Both the position numbers and the translations under genes were made by a program. Under the pieces are notes generated by a model that saw nothing but the letters and a program-made list of their open reading frames with translations, searched no databases and was not told where the DNA came from. Positions 1 to 9,790 of a stretch of 64,000 bases of DNA are shown here, piece after piece. Every line of letters begins with the position of its first letter. The first letter of the stretch is position 1. Origin of the DNA: Rhabditoides inermis (Eukaryota; Nematoda; Chromadorea; Rhabditida; Rhabditidae); contig CAWZYM010000263.1 of the NCBI GenBank assembly GCA_963966185.1, forward strand, positions 1 to 64,000, in the 5' to 3' direction.

Positions 1-39
<39 letters not shown>

Positions 40-77
40 TCTCCCTCTCTCCCTCTCTCCCTCTCTCTCTCTCTCTT
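1..77. repeat. (CT)n microsatellite
   Basis: The first 77 bases are an almost pure CT repeat with a few CCT interruptions. A second, purine-strand tract (GA)n lies at 175-203, just before the TATA box of the first gene. No coding potential. Confidence 0.95.
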
Positions 78-171
78 TTGTTCTCTTTCTCTCATCTCGA
101 TCTTTTGATACCCCGCTCTCACCATGCGTCCACCTGTATGTGTAGTTTAACGAAGAGATAGCCATTGCACC

Positions 172-207
<36 letters not shown>

Positions 208-234
208 TCCATTGTGACCTGTGTGTCCTCTGCC

Positions 235-242
235 CGTATATA
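235..242 (+). promoter_or_regulatory. TATA box of the secreted-peptide gene
   Basis: TATATAAG lies about 40 bases before the start codon at 282. This spacing fits a TATA box with a very short 5' UTR. It is a sequence match only. Confidence 0.5.
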
Positions 243-281
243 AGCGCCTCTTCTGCCCGTCTCCACATCGTCTGTCCAATC

Positions 282-756
282 ATGCAGTTCATCGCTTGCC
301 TCGTCGCTGTTCTCGCCCTCTTCGCCTGCGTCTTGTGAGTAACTACTGTATCTAGTACCGTATACTTCTCAAAGTACAGTAGTCTCACATCACGATACTC
401 TCTGACCACCTCACAGCACTTCGATCGTACAGTATTCTGACTTCTGACCACCTCACAACACTGTCGAGCGTACAGTATCTTATAACCTAGAGTAGCTTGA
501 TGTGTCTTTTTCTAGTACCACAGCTAGTATCACTCACTCCACCTCACTCTCCTGTTTCAGCGCCGAGGGAGAGCCGCACAAGCGCGTCGTGCGTCAGTTC
601 GGTCGCGGAATGGGAATGGGCATGGGAGGCATGGGCATGGGCCGCGGACCGATGGGCATGGGACCTATGGGACGTGGAGGCATGATGGGCCGCGGAGGCA
701 TGATGGGACGCGGACCGACCGTCATCAAGAAGACCGTCGTCGTCCACCACGGCTAA
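282..756 (+). CDS. small secreted Gly/Met-rich peptide
   Basis: Two exons, 282-334 and 561-756, joined in phase (GTGAGT donor, TTTCAG acceptor), give 82 residues. The N-terminus MQFIACLVAVLALFACVFA is a clear signal peptide. It is followed by EGEPHKR, with a Lys-Arg pair that could be a proprotein cleavage site. The rest is built of Gly, Met and Arg in a GMG/GRG pattern, followed by a hydrophobic/basic tail TVIKKTVVVHHG. Small Gly-rich secreted peptides of this layout in nematodes include candidate antimicrobial or cuticle-associated peptides; which applies here cannot be told. An AATAAA lies 62 bases after the stop. The intron carries a degenerate direct repeat. No orthologue is recognised. 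Confidence 0.8.
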
Positions 757-817
757 GCCTCCACTCCCGATCTCTGCACATATGAAACGATACTATCGAT
801 TGCTCCACGTGGATCCA

Positions 818-823
818 AATAAA
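818..823 (+). terminator. polyadenylation signal AATAAA
   Basis: Canonical AATAAA hexamer 62 bases downstream of the stop codon at 756 of the secreted-peptide gene. Confidence 0.6.
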
Positions 824-841
824 GATCTGAATACTCTCGAT

Positions 842-1200
842 CTCGACTCATAAGCATTTCTTTATTCTATCAAATGTAAGGGCAAATGGAAAAAAAACAA
901 AAAGAAAATATGTAAACCTCTTCAAAACACTTAACAACACTCAACAACAAAGGCTTAGATCATGGTAATAAAAAAATCAACAACTATACGTGCTCCATAC
1001 ACGACACCGTATACCGTATATCTACAGCAAGGACGGCAGTGAGCGATTGCGGCGGGGGAAGGGTCTACGCTCTCCTAACAATGCACCCGTCTTCATCGCG
1101 GAGTCATCCGCTCAGTCAACAATCAATCACGCAATCTCACTCACGCACGCAATAACTACCAACTCTCCTCCTCCTCCTCCTCTTCTCCTCCTTCTCCTCT
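842..1200. other. intergenic stretch between convergent genes
   Basis: This AT-rich spacer lies between the 3' ends of the secreted-peptide gene (+) and RPC4 (-). It holds short CTC/CTT-rich runs near 1160-1200 and nothing else that can be supported. Confidence 0.5.
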
Positions 1201-3300
1201 TCACACTTGTGGAGCAAAGTCGCGCGTCCATGACACGTCCTTCGCCAACTTTTCCAACTCGTTCCGCAGCTTTTTCTGTTCATCGGCGCGCTCCTGCAAT
1301 GATAAGCTAATCAGTAAACCACCATCCATAACTAATCCAACATCCAACGCACCTTTTCTGGTTTGCGTTCTGGAGATACATCGGCGCGGGTGGGCTGTCG
1401 TTCAGAGCACACTCCACTCCACTCGAGCGACGCTGTGAGATGGTGCCGCAACTGACCTGAAACACTAGTCATACATGGAAATATAGCATACCATTCACGA
1501 AAATCAGGCAAAAAAAGAGACAAAACATAATTGAGTAGAGAATAGAAAGACAATAGTCGATGACTGACCGAGGTGGTAGACTGCGTTGATGCCGGCGTCG
1601 AGTCGGGCCGCGCCGCCAAACATGCCGCCGCCCATCGCCGACGGGTCCACGTCCGCCCCCGTCTCCACCAGAACAGCACTCTGCAAACACACAGAGTAAC
1701 ATCATTACACACTACTAAAACGACAACAACAACTCGTTCAGAGCCATTACATCAAAGCCGCCACAACTCCACAACAGACAATGCGAATAGACGACATACA
1801 GGCATACCGCCAAAAACTGCGTAGACAGTGCACCTCGCTCACCTCCTGCTGTCCTCCGGTGGTGGCCTGTGTGACGTCCATCTTGTGCCCGCCCACCTCG
1901 AGCAGCACCCGCCCTCTCCGCGTCACGCGCAGCTTGCCCACGCAACGCCCCCGCGGCACCTCCACCTTCTTCGGCGCAGCAGCAGACACACCCTCTGCCG
2001 GAGCGGAAGAAGCAGAGGCCGGAGCGGATTCCTGAAACATGTTTGCAATAATGCAATATGATTCCAAAAATAAAAAAAAACACAAACTTGAAAAAAAACT
2101 AATCAAAAACCTACCTGCACCTCCATAGCCTCGTCTCCGTCGTCGGTGGCCTGCGCGGCCAGAGTCGCCAGCACACTCGGCAGCTGAATGAACAGCAGCT
2201 CCGACGACTCCGCTGAACATGCATGCGTATTGCGTATGTACTTTATCAATACGTTTCACAAAGTGCACATGAACGATTTGTTGCGCACTGTTTTTTCTAC
2301 CGTGGTCCATAAAAAGTAAAACACGTCACAAACACCCACAGTTGACGATGCGCTCGATGAGTTTAGCGGCGCGACGCGAATGTACGGCAGTCGGCGACTC
2401 ATCCGGCAAGTTAACCGCAAGGTTCAACGCCGCCCTGCGCAACACTCGTGACTCGTGTTTAACAACACGACTTCAAAAGACTCACAGCTTGTCGTCCTCG
2501 CCCTGCTGCTCCTGCTTCGTCTCCTCCTCCTCGTCGCTGAACAGCTCGTCCTTGACCGTCTTGTGCATCAGCTGCACAAACTGCGGCTCGTCCTGTCGCG
2601 GCAGCACCTGCGGCAGGCGAGAGCCGCGCTTCAGATCAGAGATGAACTGAAATACGTATGTTACTATGTGTAAAAAAACAACTATATAGCTGATGCGCAA
2701 GAAAAACATATTGAATACGTACGCCTTCTTTGAGCAGGTCGGCGAGCTCAGCAGCCTCTCCCTCCTCGTCGCTCTGCCACAGCTCGTCCCAGCCAGCGAA
2801 GCCGGGCCCGCTGTCCGCCGCAGTCTCCTCGCCGTTCTCGCCGTCACGCGACGTGCGCTTTCCGCCGCGACTCACAGTGAACACTGCAAAAACCAGCGTG
2901 ACTGTGTCACACCAACGACCAACCGAATCGACAGTGATGTAGGAAATATGAATGCAATCATACATACCGGGCACATCGTCCTTGTCGCCGCCGCCAGACT
3001 TCTTGGTGTCGCCACCGGATAGACCGGCGGAGAAGATACCCTGCGACTCGATGAGGGCTAGCTTCTCGCGCCCGCCACCTCCCCTGCCGCCTCCTCCGCG
3101 CCCGCGACCACCACGACCGCCACGAGCTCCACGACTGAAACATGGTCTACATAACGATACAATGTTAAATATACTCACGGACTCTTGCCGCCGCGTCCGC
3201 CTGATGACGCCTCCTTCTTGTCTTCTCGCTTTCCAGCGAGCGCCAGGTTTGGCACCTTCATCGCCGGCGCAGCCGCCCGACCGCGACCACGACCGGTCAT
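1201..3300 (-). CDS. DNA-directed RNA polymerase III subunit RPC4
   Basis: Ten exons on the minus strand (3300-3179, 3134-2968, 2883-2723, 2646-2486, 2434-2340, 2212-2115, 2031-1843, 1680-1569, 1456-1353, 1293-1201) join in phase to give 433 residues; human POLR3D has 398. The N-terminal third is RG/GRG-rich and basic, followed by an acidic region (SDEEEE). The diagnostic RPC4 C-terminus follows: KLIERIVNSESSELLFIQLP, then GKLRVTRRGRVLLEVGGHKMDV with TQAT, then LGQLRHHL. These match the conserved blocks of the RPC4/RPC53 family, which with RPC5 forms a TFIIF-like module in Pol III acting in initiation and termination. A further exon adds a charged coiled-coil-like tail (ADEQKKLRNELEKLAKD) longer than in vertebrates. 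An acceptor (TGTCTCAG) sits three bases before the ATG, consistent with trans-splicing. The gene is divergent from the LARP7-like gene, about 470 bases away. Confidence 0.9.
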
Positions 3301-3771
3301 GATCTGAGACACAATTAATAATACAAAACATTATAGGACATATTCCATGATGCAAAACCTTTTTTGTGGATTTCTGATCATTTTCGAACATCTGTAGGTC
3401 TGTAGCGTTTTTAAATGCAGTGAATATAAACGAAAGAGATCGGTACATGTGCGCAGTTTATGAACAAAATATTCAAACTCATTTACATAATTAAAAGAAA
3501 TGTATAGTTTGTAAAAGTCAAATGAAATAAAAAAAAATAACGAAGTAGGCGTGGCGTTCTGCGTTAATTCTGCACACTATGCGCATTTTCCCGTCTCGTA
3601 TTTGTCGTTTGGAATCGTCCAGTTTTATCATGTACATTTTCACTGGTTTGAAAATCCATATTTTTTCTGCACTTTGTTTTGATTCGAGGCTTGGAGTGTG
3701 TTTGTTTGTTAATTTCGTTGTGTTTTCTCTTGTTACCACTTGTTATTTTCTTTCAGAACTTTTTCCCCAGT
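3301..3771. promoter_or_regulatory. divergent intergenic region, RPC4 / LARP7-like
   Basis: About 470 bases separate two start codons pointing away from each other, so this must hold the upstream control regions of both genes. The sequence is AT-rich with no TATA box I can point to. On the plus strand, TTTTTCCCCAG ends one base before the LARP7-like ATG and is a likely spliced-leader acceptor. Confidence 0.5.
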
Positions 3772-6700
3772 ATGGAGTCCGATCTTGACGTGCTGAACAG
3801 CACGAAGGACGGACGCCGCCTGGCGAACACAAGTCGACTCGGCGTGGAGAGTGGGGTGTTGCGAAAGCGGCCAGCCAACTGCGCGTCTACGAACCCGTCT
3901 TCGTCAAGCAACGACAACCACGACCCGTCACAGAAGCGGCGACGCAAGCGCCAGCGCACCACCGGCTTCCGCAAGTATTGCTGCGAACAGGTGCGTGTTC
4001 ACGTGGTTGTTTTGATCCATTCCTTGATAGTACCCTAGCCAAATTCATATGTCGTACTCAGATCGATCGTGCGCTCCGCTCCAACCCCTGCCCCATCGCC
4101 CACCTTTTCTCCTCACTGGACGATGACGGCGTGCCACGTCAGTTTTTTTTTAATGTGATTATGTTTTTATGTCTCAAATGCAATCTTGGTATAGAAGCGC
4201 CGGTCTCGCTGGTGGTCTCGCAGCTGGGCGTGTCGCAGTCGCACTTCTCGGACCTCTCGCCCGCCGCCGTCATCGCCATCGCCCACCTCTCCGACGTGTT
4301 CACCATCGAAGACGACGCAGGCAAGCTCATGCTCAAGTGAGTCGTTCGAAACGTTTCAAAAACACAATGCCGAACTAGAACACGTACGATGAGATCATGT
4401 AACGGTGCGCTTCAGGTATCCGCAAGCGAGCTGGGACGTCGAGGCGTGTACCGTATACCTGGTGAGTCGAAGATTTTCATAGATCTATAAAGCTTGTCAA
4501 TCAGGCTGATTAACAACAAACATGTTACTCACGCGGGGCGGACACTTACCCCCCAGCCCCGATCTCTACCGTTTTGGTACCGAAGGTGGGCATCGGAATT
4601 CCAAACAGAACTGCGTCGGCCAAAATTGCCTACGGGCATTCTCTGGCCGGAAATCCGGCTTTGAAATTTCGCGTTTCGCGTAACCTCTTCTTACGACCAA
4701 TTCACCACAGCCAGCGTGGCCGAATGGCTAGCGAGCTTGTCTAGTAAACTGGTGGCGCGGGTTCGATTCGTTGGTTCGCGTCAGGACAACCTGCCTGCCA
4801 CCGCCTCCGCGTCGACAATCCGCCGCATGTGCGGCAAGTTCGGCACGGTGGTGGAGTCGCGTGTGCCGCGCGGCCCGGCTCCGCCCGGCCCGCCCGGCTT
4901 GCGCAAGCCCCGCCCGAGGAGGTTCGCATTCGTACAGTTCACCGCCAGCGATGCAGTCGACAAGATGGTCGAGGTGCGTTGTGTATCCGCGGATGTTTGA
5001 GTGTTCAGCAGCGGCCTTTTTATTGTAATATTTATCTCAAAGAATAAAAAGTACAAATGCACTTTGAGGCGTGGTCGTGCAGCTCGCGCAAGTCGTCGCG
5101 CATCAAGCTGTGGAAGCGCGCGACGCCGGCGGAGAGGAGGCAGGCGCTGCGGCAGAAGAGGATCAGGAAGATACTCATCAAGAAGGAGAAGATGATACGG
5201 TGAGAAGGAGAAGGAGATTATACGGTATGAAGAAGGGGGATGATACGGTAGGAAGAAGGGGGATGATACGGTAGGAAGAATGAGAAGTTGAAACCGATAC
5301 GATAGGAGGAAGGAGAAGGTGATAGTGATACGGTAGGGAGAAGGTGGTAGTGATACGGTAGGGAGAAGGAGGAGATTATACGATAGGGTACGGAGAAGGA
5401 GAAGATTATACAGGTACTGTAGGAAGATTGAAAAGAGGATCAGGAAGATCATCAAGAAGGACAAGATGATACGGTATGGTATGATGCACACAGAACGACA
5501 TGTGTCTTTTAGCGAAAAGAAGACTAGCATTGGACTGACGTGCACTGCAGAGAACAGAGAAAAAACGATAATATCCTTTTTTGATATTCTTCAACTACGT
5601 GTTCATATTTAAAGGATTTATCCAGACAATGTAATCTTGCCTGATCTTCAGGTTGGGGTCGCTTTTATTCTCTTCAATAAAACCTTCTTTAAAAATTGTA
5701 TAAACGTGGAAAAATTATTTGTATTTTTACCAATTTTTCTGCGCAAACAGTACTTCAAAACTCGTCTTCATTGAAGAGAACGAAAGCGACCCCATCCTGA
5801 AGATCAGGGAATAATACATTTTCCGGATACATCCTTTAATGCCTAATACATTTTGTCGTAGTGGTTAAAGTTTTAAGTTCGTACTTTAACGCAACGGAAC
5901 TCACTCTGAAGACCTAGAGACAAGTACCTTATATGTATTCTGTGCATCAACATATTATGCAAGTACAAGTCCGCGATGACGTAGTAGTGAGTGTGCAGAA
6001 GGAGATCGGAACTCGAAAAGAGAAATGGAATTGTGCACGCTCTATATTCTCTCTCTCTCACTGATGTAGAAGTGCATGTCCATTATTGTCTGTTTTCAGC
6101 AAGCGCACTCTGGTGGAGCAGTTGATGGCGCAGCAGCTGAGCCGCAGCCGGGAGGAGATTGAGGAGATGGAGCTGGACGGGGCGGAGCGCGCGCACAACG
6201 GCGACACTGGCCTCAAGGAGCTGGCGGACCAGATCACCGACGACCAACTCCTCTACAAGAAGGACAGACGCACTCCCAGGAAACGGTTCGACTTTGCCGT
6301 TCACTCATGATGATGACTTGCTCATTTTCAGAAAATCGCGCAAGCGCGCCAAGCTGGACGGTGTGTTCGACGGCTCGCTCGACAAGTACTTTGCCGGACT
6401 TCAGGTCTATCCATTGTGAGTCGGGTGCTTCTAGGAATTGCTGTTTGCTGTTTTCAAGGCGTTGACGTGTGTAAAGTGTATAGTGATGTAGAAGCGGTTT
6501 GAGAGAGTCAGACCAGGTGAGTTTTCACATTTGCATTGTAAGTAATTGTGTCGTATTCGAATGATACAAGTAACACATGTGCAGATGCAGATTAGTCACG
6601 TACGGTGACATGGATGATGGTAATGAGTGTAGCATTTCTATTTCTAGTGTCAAGTTTGTTAAAAGTTACGAATTCGAGACATCTGTTTTTCGGAGTGACT

Positions 6701-7176
6701 CGAAAAACGAAGTGAGAAAGGAAGTGAGATTTCATCTGCGAAGTGCACCTGCGAACTAATTTTGAACATAAATACTTTTTTCACAAATTTGTTTGCATAC
6801 AAACAGTCTGGTGACGTGCGAGCGAAAGCATGTTTTTGTTAGAATAATGATGTTTTTTTCGAAATGAACGAAGCAAATGATTCATTTGCACTTTCAGCAA
6901 GCAGTACGTCACACTTCGACGCGATTATCGTCGACTGCGGCAGAAGAGCGGCAAGTTGGCGAGACGGAGACTGGGAGACAAGGCGGCGGGAAAGAATGTG
7001 AGTAGAAGGAGGAGGAGGAGAGACTGGATAGAGCGAGTGGGAGACTGAGCGAGAGCGTAGTGATTTTCGAAACATGTCCTTTGTCCAATCGGGTATGTGT
7101 GGTATTTCAGGTAACGCTGGCGTGGGAAGCTGCTCGCGACGCCGAGTGGAGCACAACGCGTGCGGATGACGAGTGA
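3772..7176 (+). CDS. LARP7-like La-related protein, without a C-terminal xRRM
   Basis: Ten exons (3772-3990, 4062-4137, 4195-4336, 4416-4461, 4785-4973, 5069-5199, 6100-6285, 6332-6415, 6898-6997, 7111-7176) join in phase to 412 residues. After a low-complexity, basic N-terminus (SQKRRRKRQR) comes a La-motif-like winged helix running from YCCEQIDRALRSNPCPIAHL to FTIEDDAGKLML. It is followed by an RRM: TVYLDNLPATASAS (RNP2-like) and RRFAFVQFTA (RNP1-like). The C-terminal part is a lysine/arginine-rich helix-forming region with a strong nuclear signal (TPRKRKSRKRAKLDG). LARP7 proteins bind the UUU-3'OH end of Pol III transcripts such as 7SK. Vertebrate LARP7 ends with a second, atypical RRM; here the protein stops soon after a basic segment (QYVTLRRDYRRLRQKSGKLA). 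Genuine La is an alternative name, but the order La motif-RRM1-basic tail with TVYL fits LARP7 better. Confidence 0.75.
4530..4784 (+). repeat. tRNA-like SINE remnant in a LARP7-like intron
   Basis: This intron segment contains a Pol III A-box-like TGGCCGAATGG (about 4707) and a B-box-like GGTTCGATTC (about 4760), spaced as in tRNA genes. The acceptor-stem ends do not pair, so it is not a functional tRNA. It ends within about 15 bases of the 3' splice site at 4785, which starts the RRM exon. GC-rich sequence at 4530-4690 is probably its body or a neighbouring insertion. Confidence 0.5.
5190..5422 (+). repeat. degenerate minisatellite amplified from an exon/donor junction
   Basis: The intron after the 5069-5199 exon is a run of imperfect copies of a unit resembling GATGATACGGTAGGAAGAAG. 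The exon itself ends in GAAGATGATACG followed by GTGAGAAGGAG, so the repeat unit reproduces the exon end plus 5' splice site. At least seven units are recognisable by their ATACGGTA or ATACGATA core. Confidence 0.75.
5423..5473 (+). CDS. possible cassette exon duplicated from LARP7-like exon 6
   Basis: Bases 5431-5473 repeat the end of exon 6 (5157-5199) with one three-base deletion and few substitutions, so the same reading frame would encode KRIRKIIKKDKMIR against KRIRKILIKKEKMIR in the exon. A CTGTAG acceptor precedes position 5423 and a GTATGG donor follows 5473. The resulting 51-base exon would enter and leave in the same phase as its neighbours, so inclusion would keep the frame. Whether it is ever spliced in cannot be seen from DNA. 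Confidence 0.4.
5609..5839. mobile_element. foldback MITE with TTAA ends, copy 1
   Basis: A roughly 230-base element in a LARP7-like intron has inverted arms of about 70 bases: AGGATTTATCCAGA at the left end and TCCGGATACATCCT at the right, plus internal complementary blocks around GATCTTCAGG and GGGGTCGCTTT. TTAA flanks both ends, as in piggyBac-type target duplications. It has no ORF. The same ends recur at 22844-23194. Confidence 0.75.
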
Positions 7177-7907
7177 TCGTACCTGGATTACAGTACCCCT
7201 GGCTGTCACGGTCTCTCGTCCGACTGTTGTCGATATTTATGTATGATATGCATGCAATATGTTTGTGTAATATCCGCACATGTACTTTATTGATAAGCTG
7301 TTGGCTATTCTTGACTTTTTTATCCCCGTGGCTCTCGTTCACCTTTTCCACAACACTGCCCCGTAATACGAGTTTCTCTAATCTCCATTTCTCTTTTCAT
7401 CATTTCCGAGGATCTTTCTTGTTCGTTGATTTTGTATCATTGTTTTTTTTTGTTTTGGGTACTATAAATCACAATATTAGCCGGTCTTTGATGACAGTTC
7501 GGGGGCGGGGCTATGGGCGGAGCGAAAAGGCGTGCTCGGGGCTAAAAAGGGGAGGGCGAGAGGAAAGGCGTCTCACTGGATCCGGGGCGCATGCAGGTAA
7601 GTGGTATGTCTATATGTTTGCTGGCCTAATTTCTGATTAGCTTGGGTGAACTTCCACAGAAGGGTTAATTGTTACCCCGAAATGAACCTTCGCTACACGG
7701 GAACTAGTGTTTCTCAAAAGCTGATTCCGCAGTAATGCCAACGAAAAATCGTGGAGCTGTCGATAGCTGGCGGATTGCAGATGCTGCTGTGCCTTGTAGT
7801 GCTGTCTGTCTCCATGCCCATCCTGACGGCGATGATCAGACACCCCGCCGAGCCAGGTGTCACCGAGGACAGACACCTTGCGGTGAGAGAGAGAGGGGGG
7901 GGAGGAT

Positions 7908-7940
<33 letters not shown>

Positions 7941-8031
7941 GAAGGTGTGTGTGAGCGTAGATCACCGTTTCTAAAAAAAAAACATAATGGAAATCCGTTG
8001 AGGTAGGAAGGATACACGATAATCTGACACG

Positions 8032-8908
8032 TATAGTGGGTCCCCCGTTTTTGCGGTCCGCAAAAACGAAAAATGTAATACGAGATGTGACAATCCCGAC
8101 TGATAAATTGAGATACCAGACGCCTTTCGTTAATTCATTTTTCACTTTCTTGACCGGTTAGCTGTGTGAAATTGCATACGTAATGTAGGGAAATGAAGTG
8201 TGCCACCAGCGCAGCAACTACCGTAACCGCGTCATATCCTGAAAAACTGATCTAAATGTAATAGAATTTTGAGGGATTGTTTTCATTGGGTGTACCAAAA
8301 GCTTCAAGCAAAAACGAGAACATAACGTCTTCGTAGTTTAGATTATTTGGCATGGAAGTCGTGATCGATATCTGATCGATAAACGGAAATAACTCCTCAG
8401 CGGATCAATATTTTTCTACAATTTTTGGATGGTAGCTTCTTCAAACCGTTTACTGGACTGCTACGTTCGGAAATTTGGAAAAATTAGTCTCGGATTCATA
8501 ATAAATAGCAAAATATGAAATTGGGTGCAATGAAAATCAATATTAAACGGTTTTCTAGTGAACGAATTGATCATGTATTATCATGGATGCTTCCTCCCAA
8601 CAGAGTGCTCTGATTCTGTATCAAAGTTGTGATACAAACTCGCAGTTATCCCCCATTTTGTACATAAAATTGGAAATAACTCTGTTCGTTCTGGATAAAA
8701 TTTCACACAAGTTCATTAGAGCATACTGACAGGCTTTCAAACAAAACTACGTTGCAACATTTGAAGATTTTTTGTCCGTGGTCAAGATATTCGACAAAAC
8801 CTGCAATCGGCCCTTGGGAAAGAGATCATTTCCATAATCGACCGATTGTCTGGTTCGTGTCTGCATTTCTTGTAATTTGCGGACCGCGAAAACGGGGGAC
8901 CCACTATA
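8032..8908. mobile_element. TA-flanked TIR element (Tc1/mariner-type, non-autonomous)
   Basis: The left end TAGTGGGTCCCCCGTTTT and the right end AAAACGGGGGACCCACTA are inverted copies of each other, each flanked by TA. The similarity continues inward through GCGGTCCGCAAA. The 870-base interior has no substantial ORF. A partial, rearranged copy of the end (TATAGTGGGTCCCCCG) is at 63136. The TA duplication and terminal repeats fit Tc1/mariner-type insertion; no transposase is present. Confidence 0.8.
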
Positions 8909-9334
8909 GTTTCAATCACGTGCTACGAACCTTTTCCTTGTCCCTCTGAGAACGTGGCGTTCGTTGGTTTCACTCTCAGCGTATTTGTATTGTTACATTT
9001 TCATTCGTTTTCATAACACATTCGCACGAACCGAGTGTTTTTCATTTCATTCTACTACTACCGGAATACTCTTTGAAATCAAACATTAAAAATCTCTGGT
9101 TCTCCGAATCTCTAAATGTCGGGGGGGGGGGGGCGAAGACATGCTAGTCGTGCTGCCTAGCAATAGTATTAGGTAATATATTAAGCTCGCAGTTAGCTCA
9201 GGTTTTTTTCGGTGTAAATATTTACTGGACGAAACACACAACATAGTATCCCCTCGATCAGCATGCAGCAGTCCTCTCGTTCAAGATTGCGTACCTGCGG
9301 TTGCGGTTTAATTACCCAAGTTTGAGGTGTGTTC

Positions 9335-9375
9335 TGTCCATCCCTGATGAAGGCCTAGTGCCGAAACGTTGGACA
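9335..9375 (+). ncRNA. hammerhead-ribozyme-like motif
   Basis: The segment contains CTGATGA, a short GGC/GCC stem around a CTAGT loop, then GAAAC, which is the conserved hammerhead core order. Flanking TGTCCA (5') and TGGACA (3') are complementary and would form an outer stem. Stem III is essentially absent, as in the minimal type I ribozymes of Penelope-like elements and retrozymes. The motif sits in repeat-like DNA with no ORF. Cleavage competence cannot be judged from sequence; the match could be a decayed copy. Confidence 0.4.
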
Positions 9376-9750
9376 AAAAAGGTGATACTTTTTCGTGGTT
9401 TCCGGCTGTGATATCAATTCTCATTTGAATATTTTATCAACCACGCACATGGAGTCCATACAACCATCGATTATAAAAAACAAATTGGAAACATCATTCA
9501 GTTAGTCAAACAACTCTGATGTTTTTTTTTCATGAAAATAGTGGAACTCATTTGCAAGCCTATACGCGAAATAAAGAGTGCGAAATACGATTAACCTTGT
9601 GGATAATCGAGATTGAAGTTTATGAGAACTTTCACATTCACTGTTTCAGCCCATTTTTCCGCTGTCGCTGTACAAACGCTCTTCGATGATCTACTTCAAT
9701 TCGATTCCATCGGCGATGAGAAGCCCCATCTATCGGTAAGCACAGAGAGA

Positions 9751-9790
<40 letters not shown>

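Noticed and set aside
5190..5422. CRISPR-like array
   Set aside because: The repeats are short, degenerate and lack unique spacers, and the genome is eukaryotic; it is a minisatellite.
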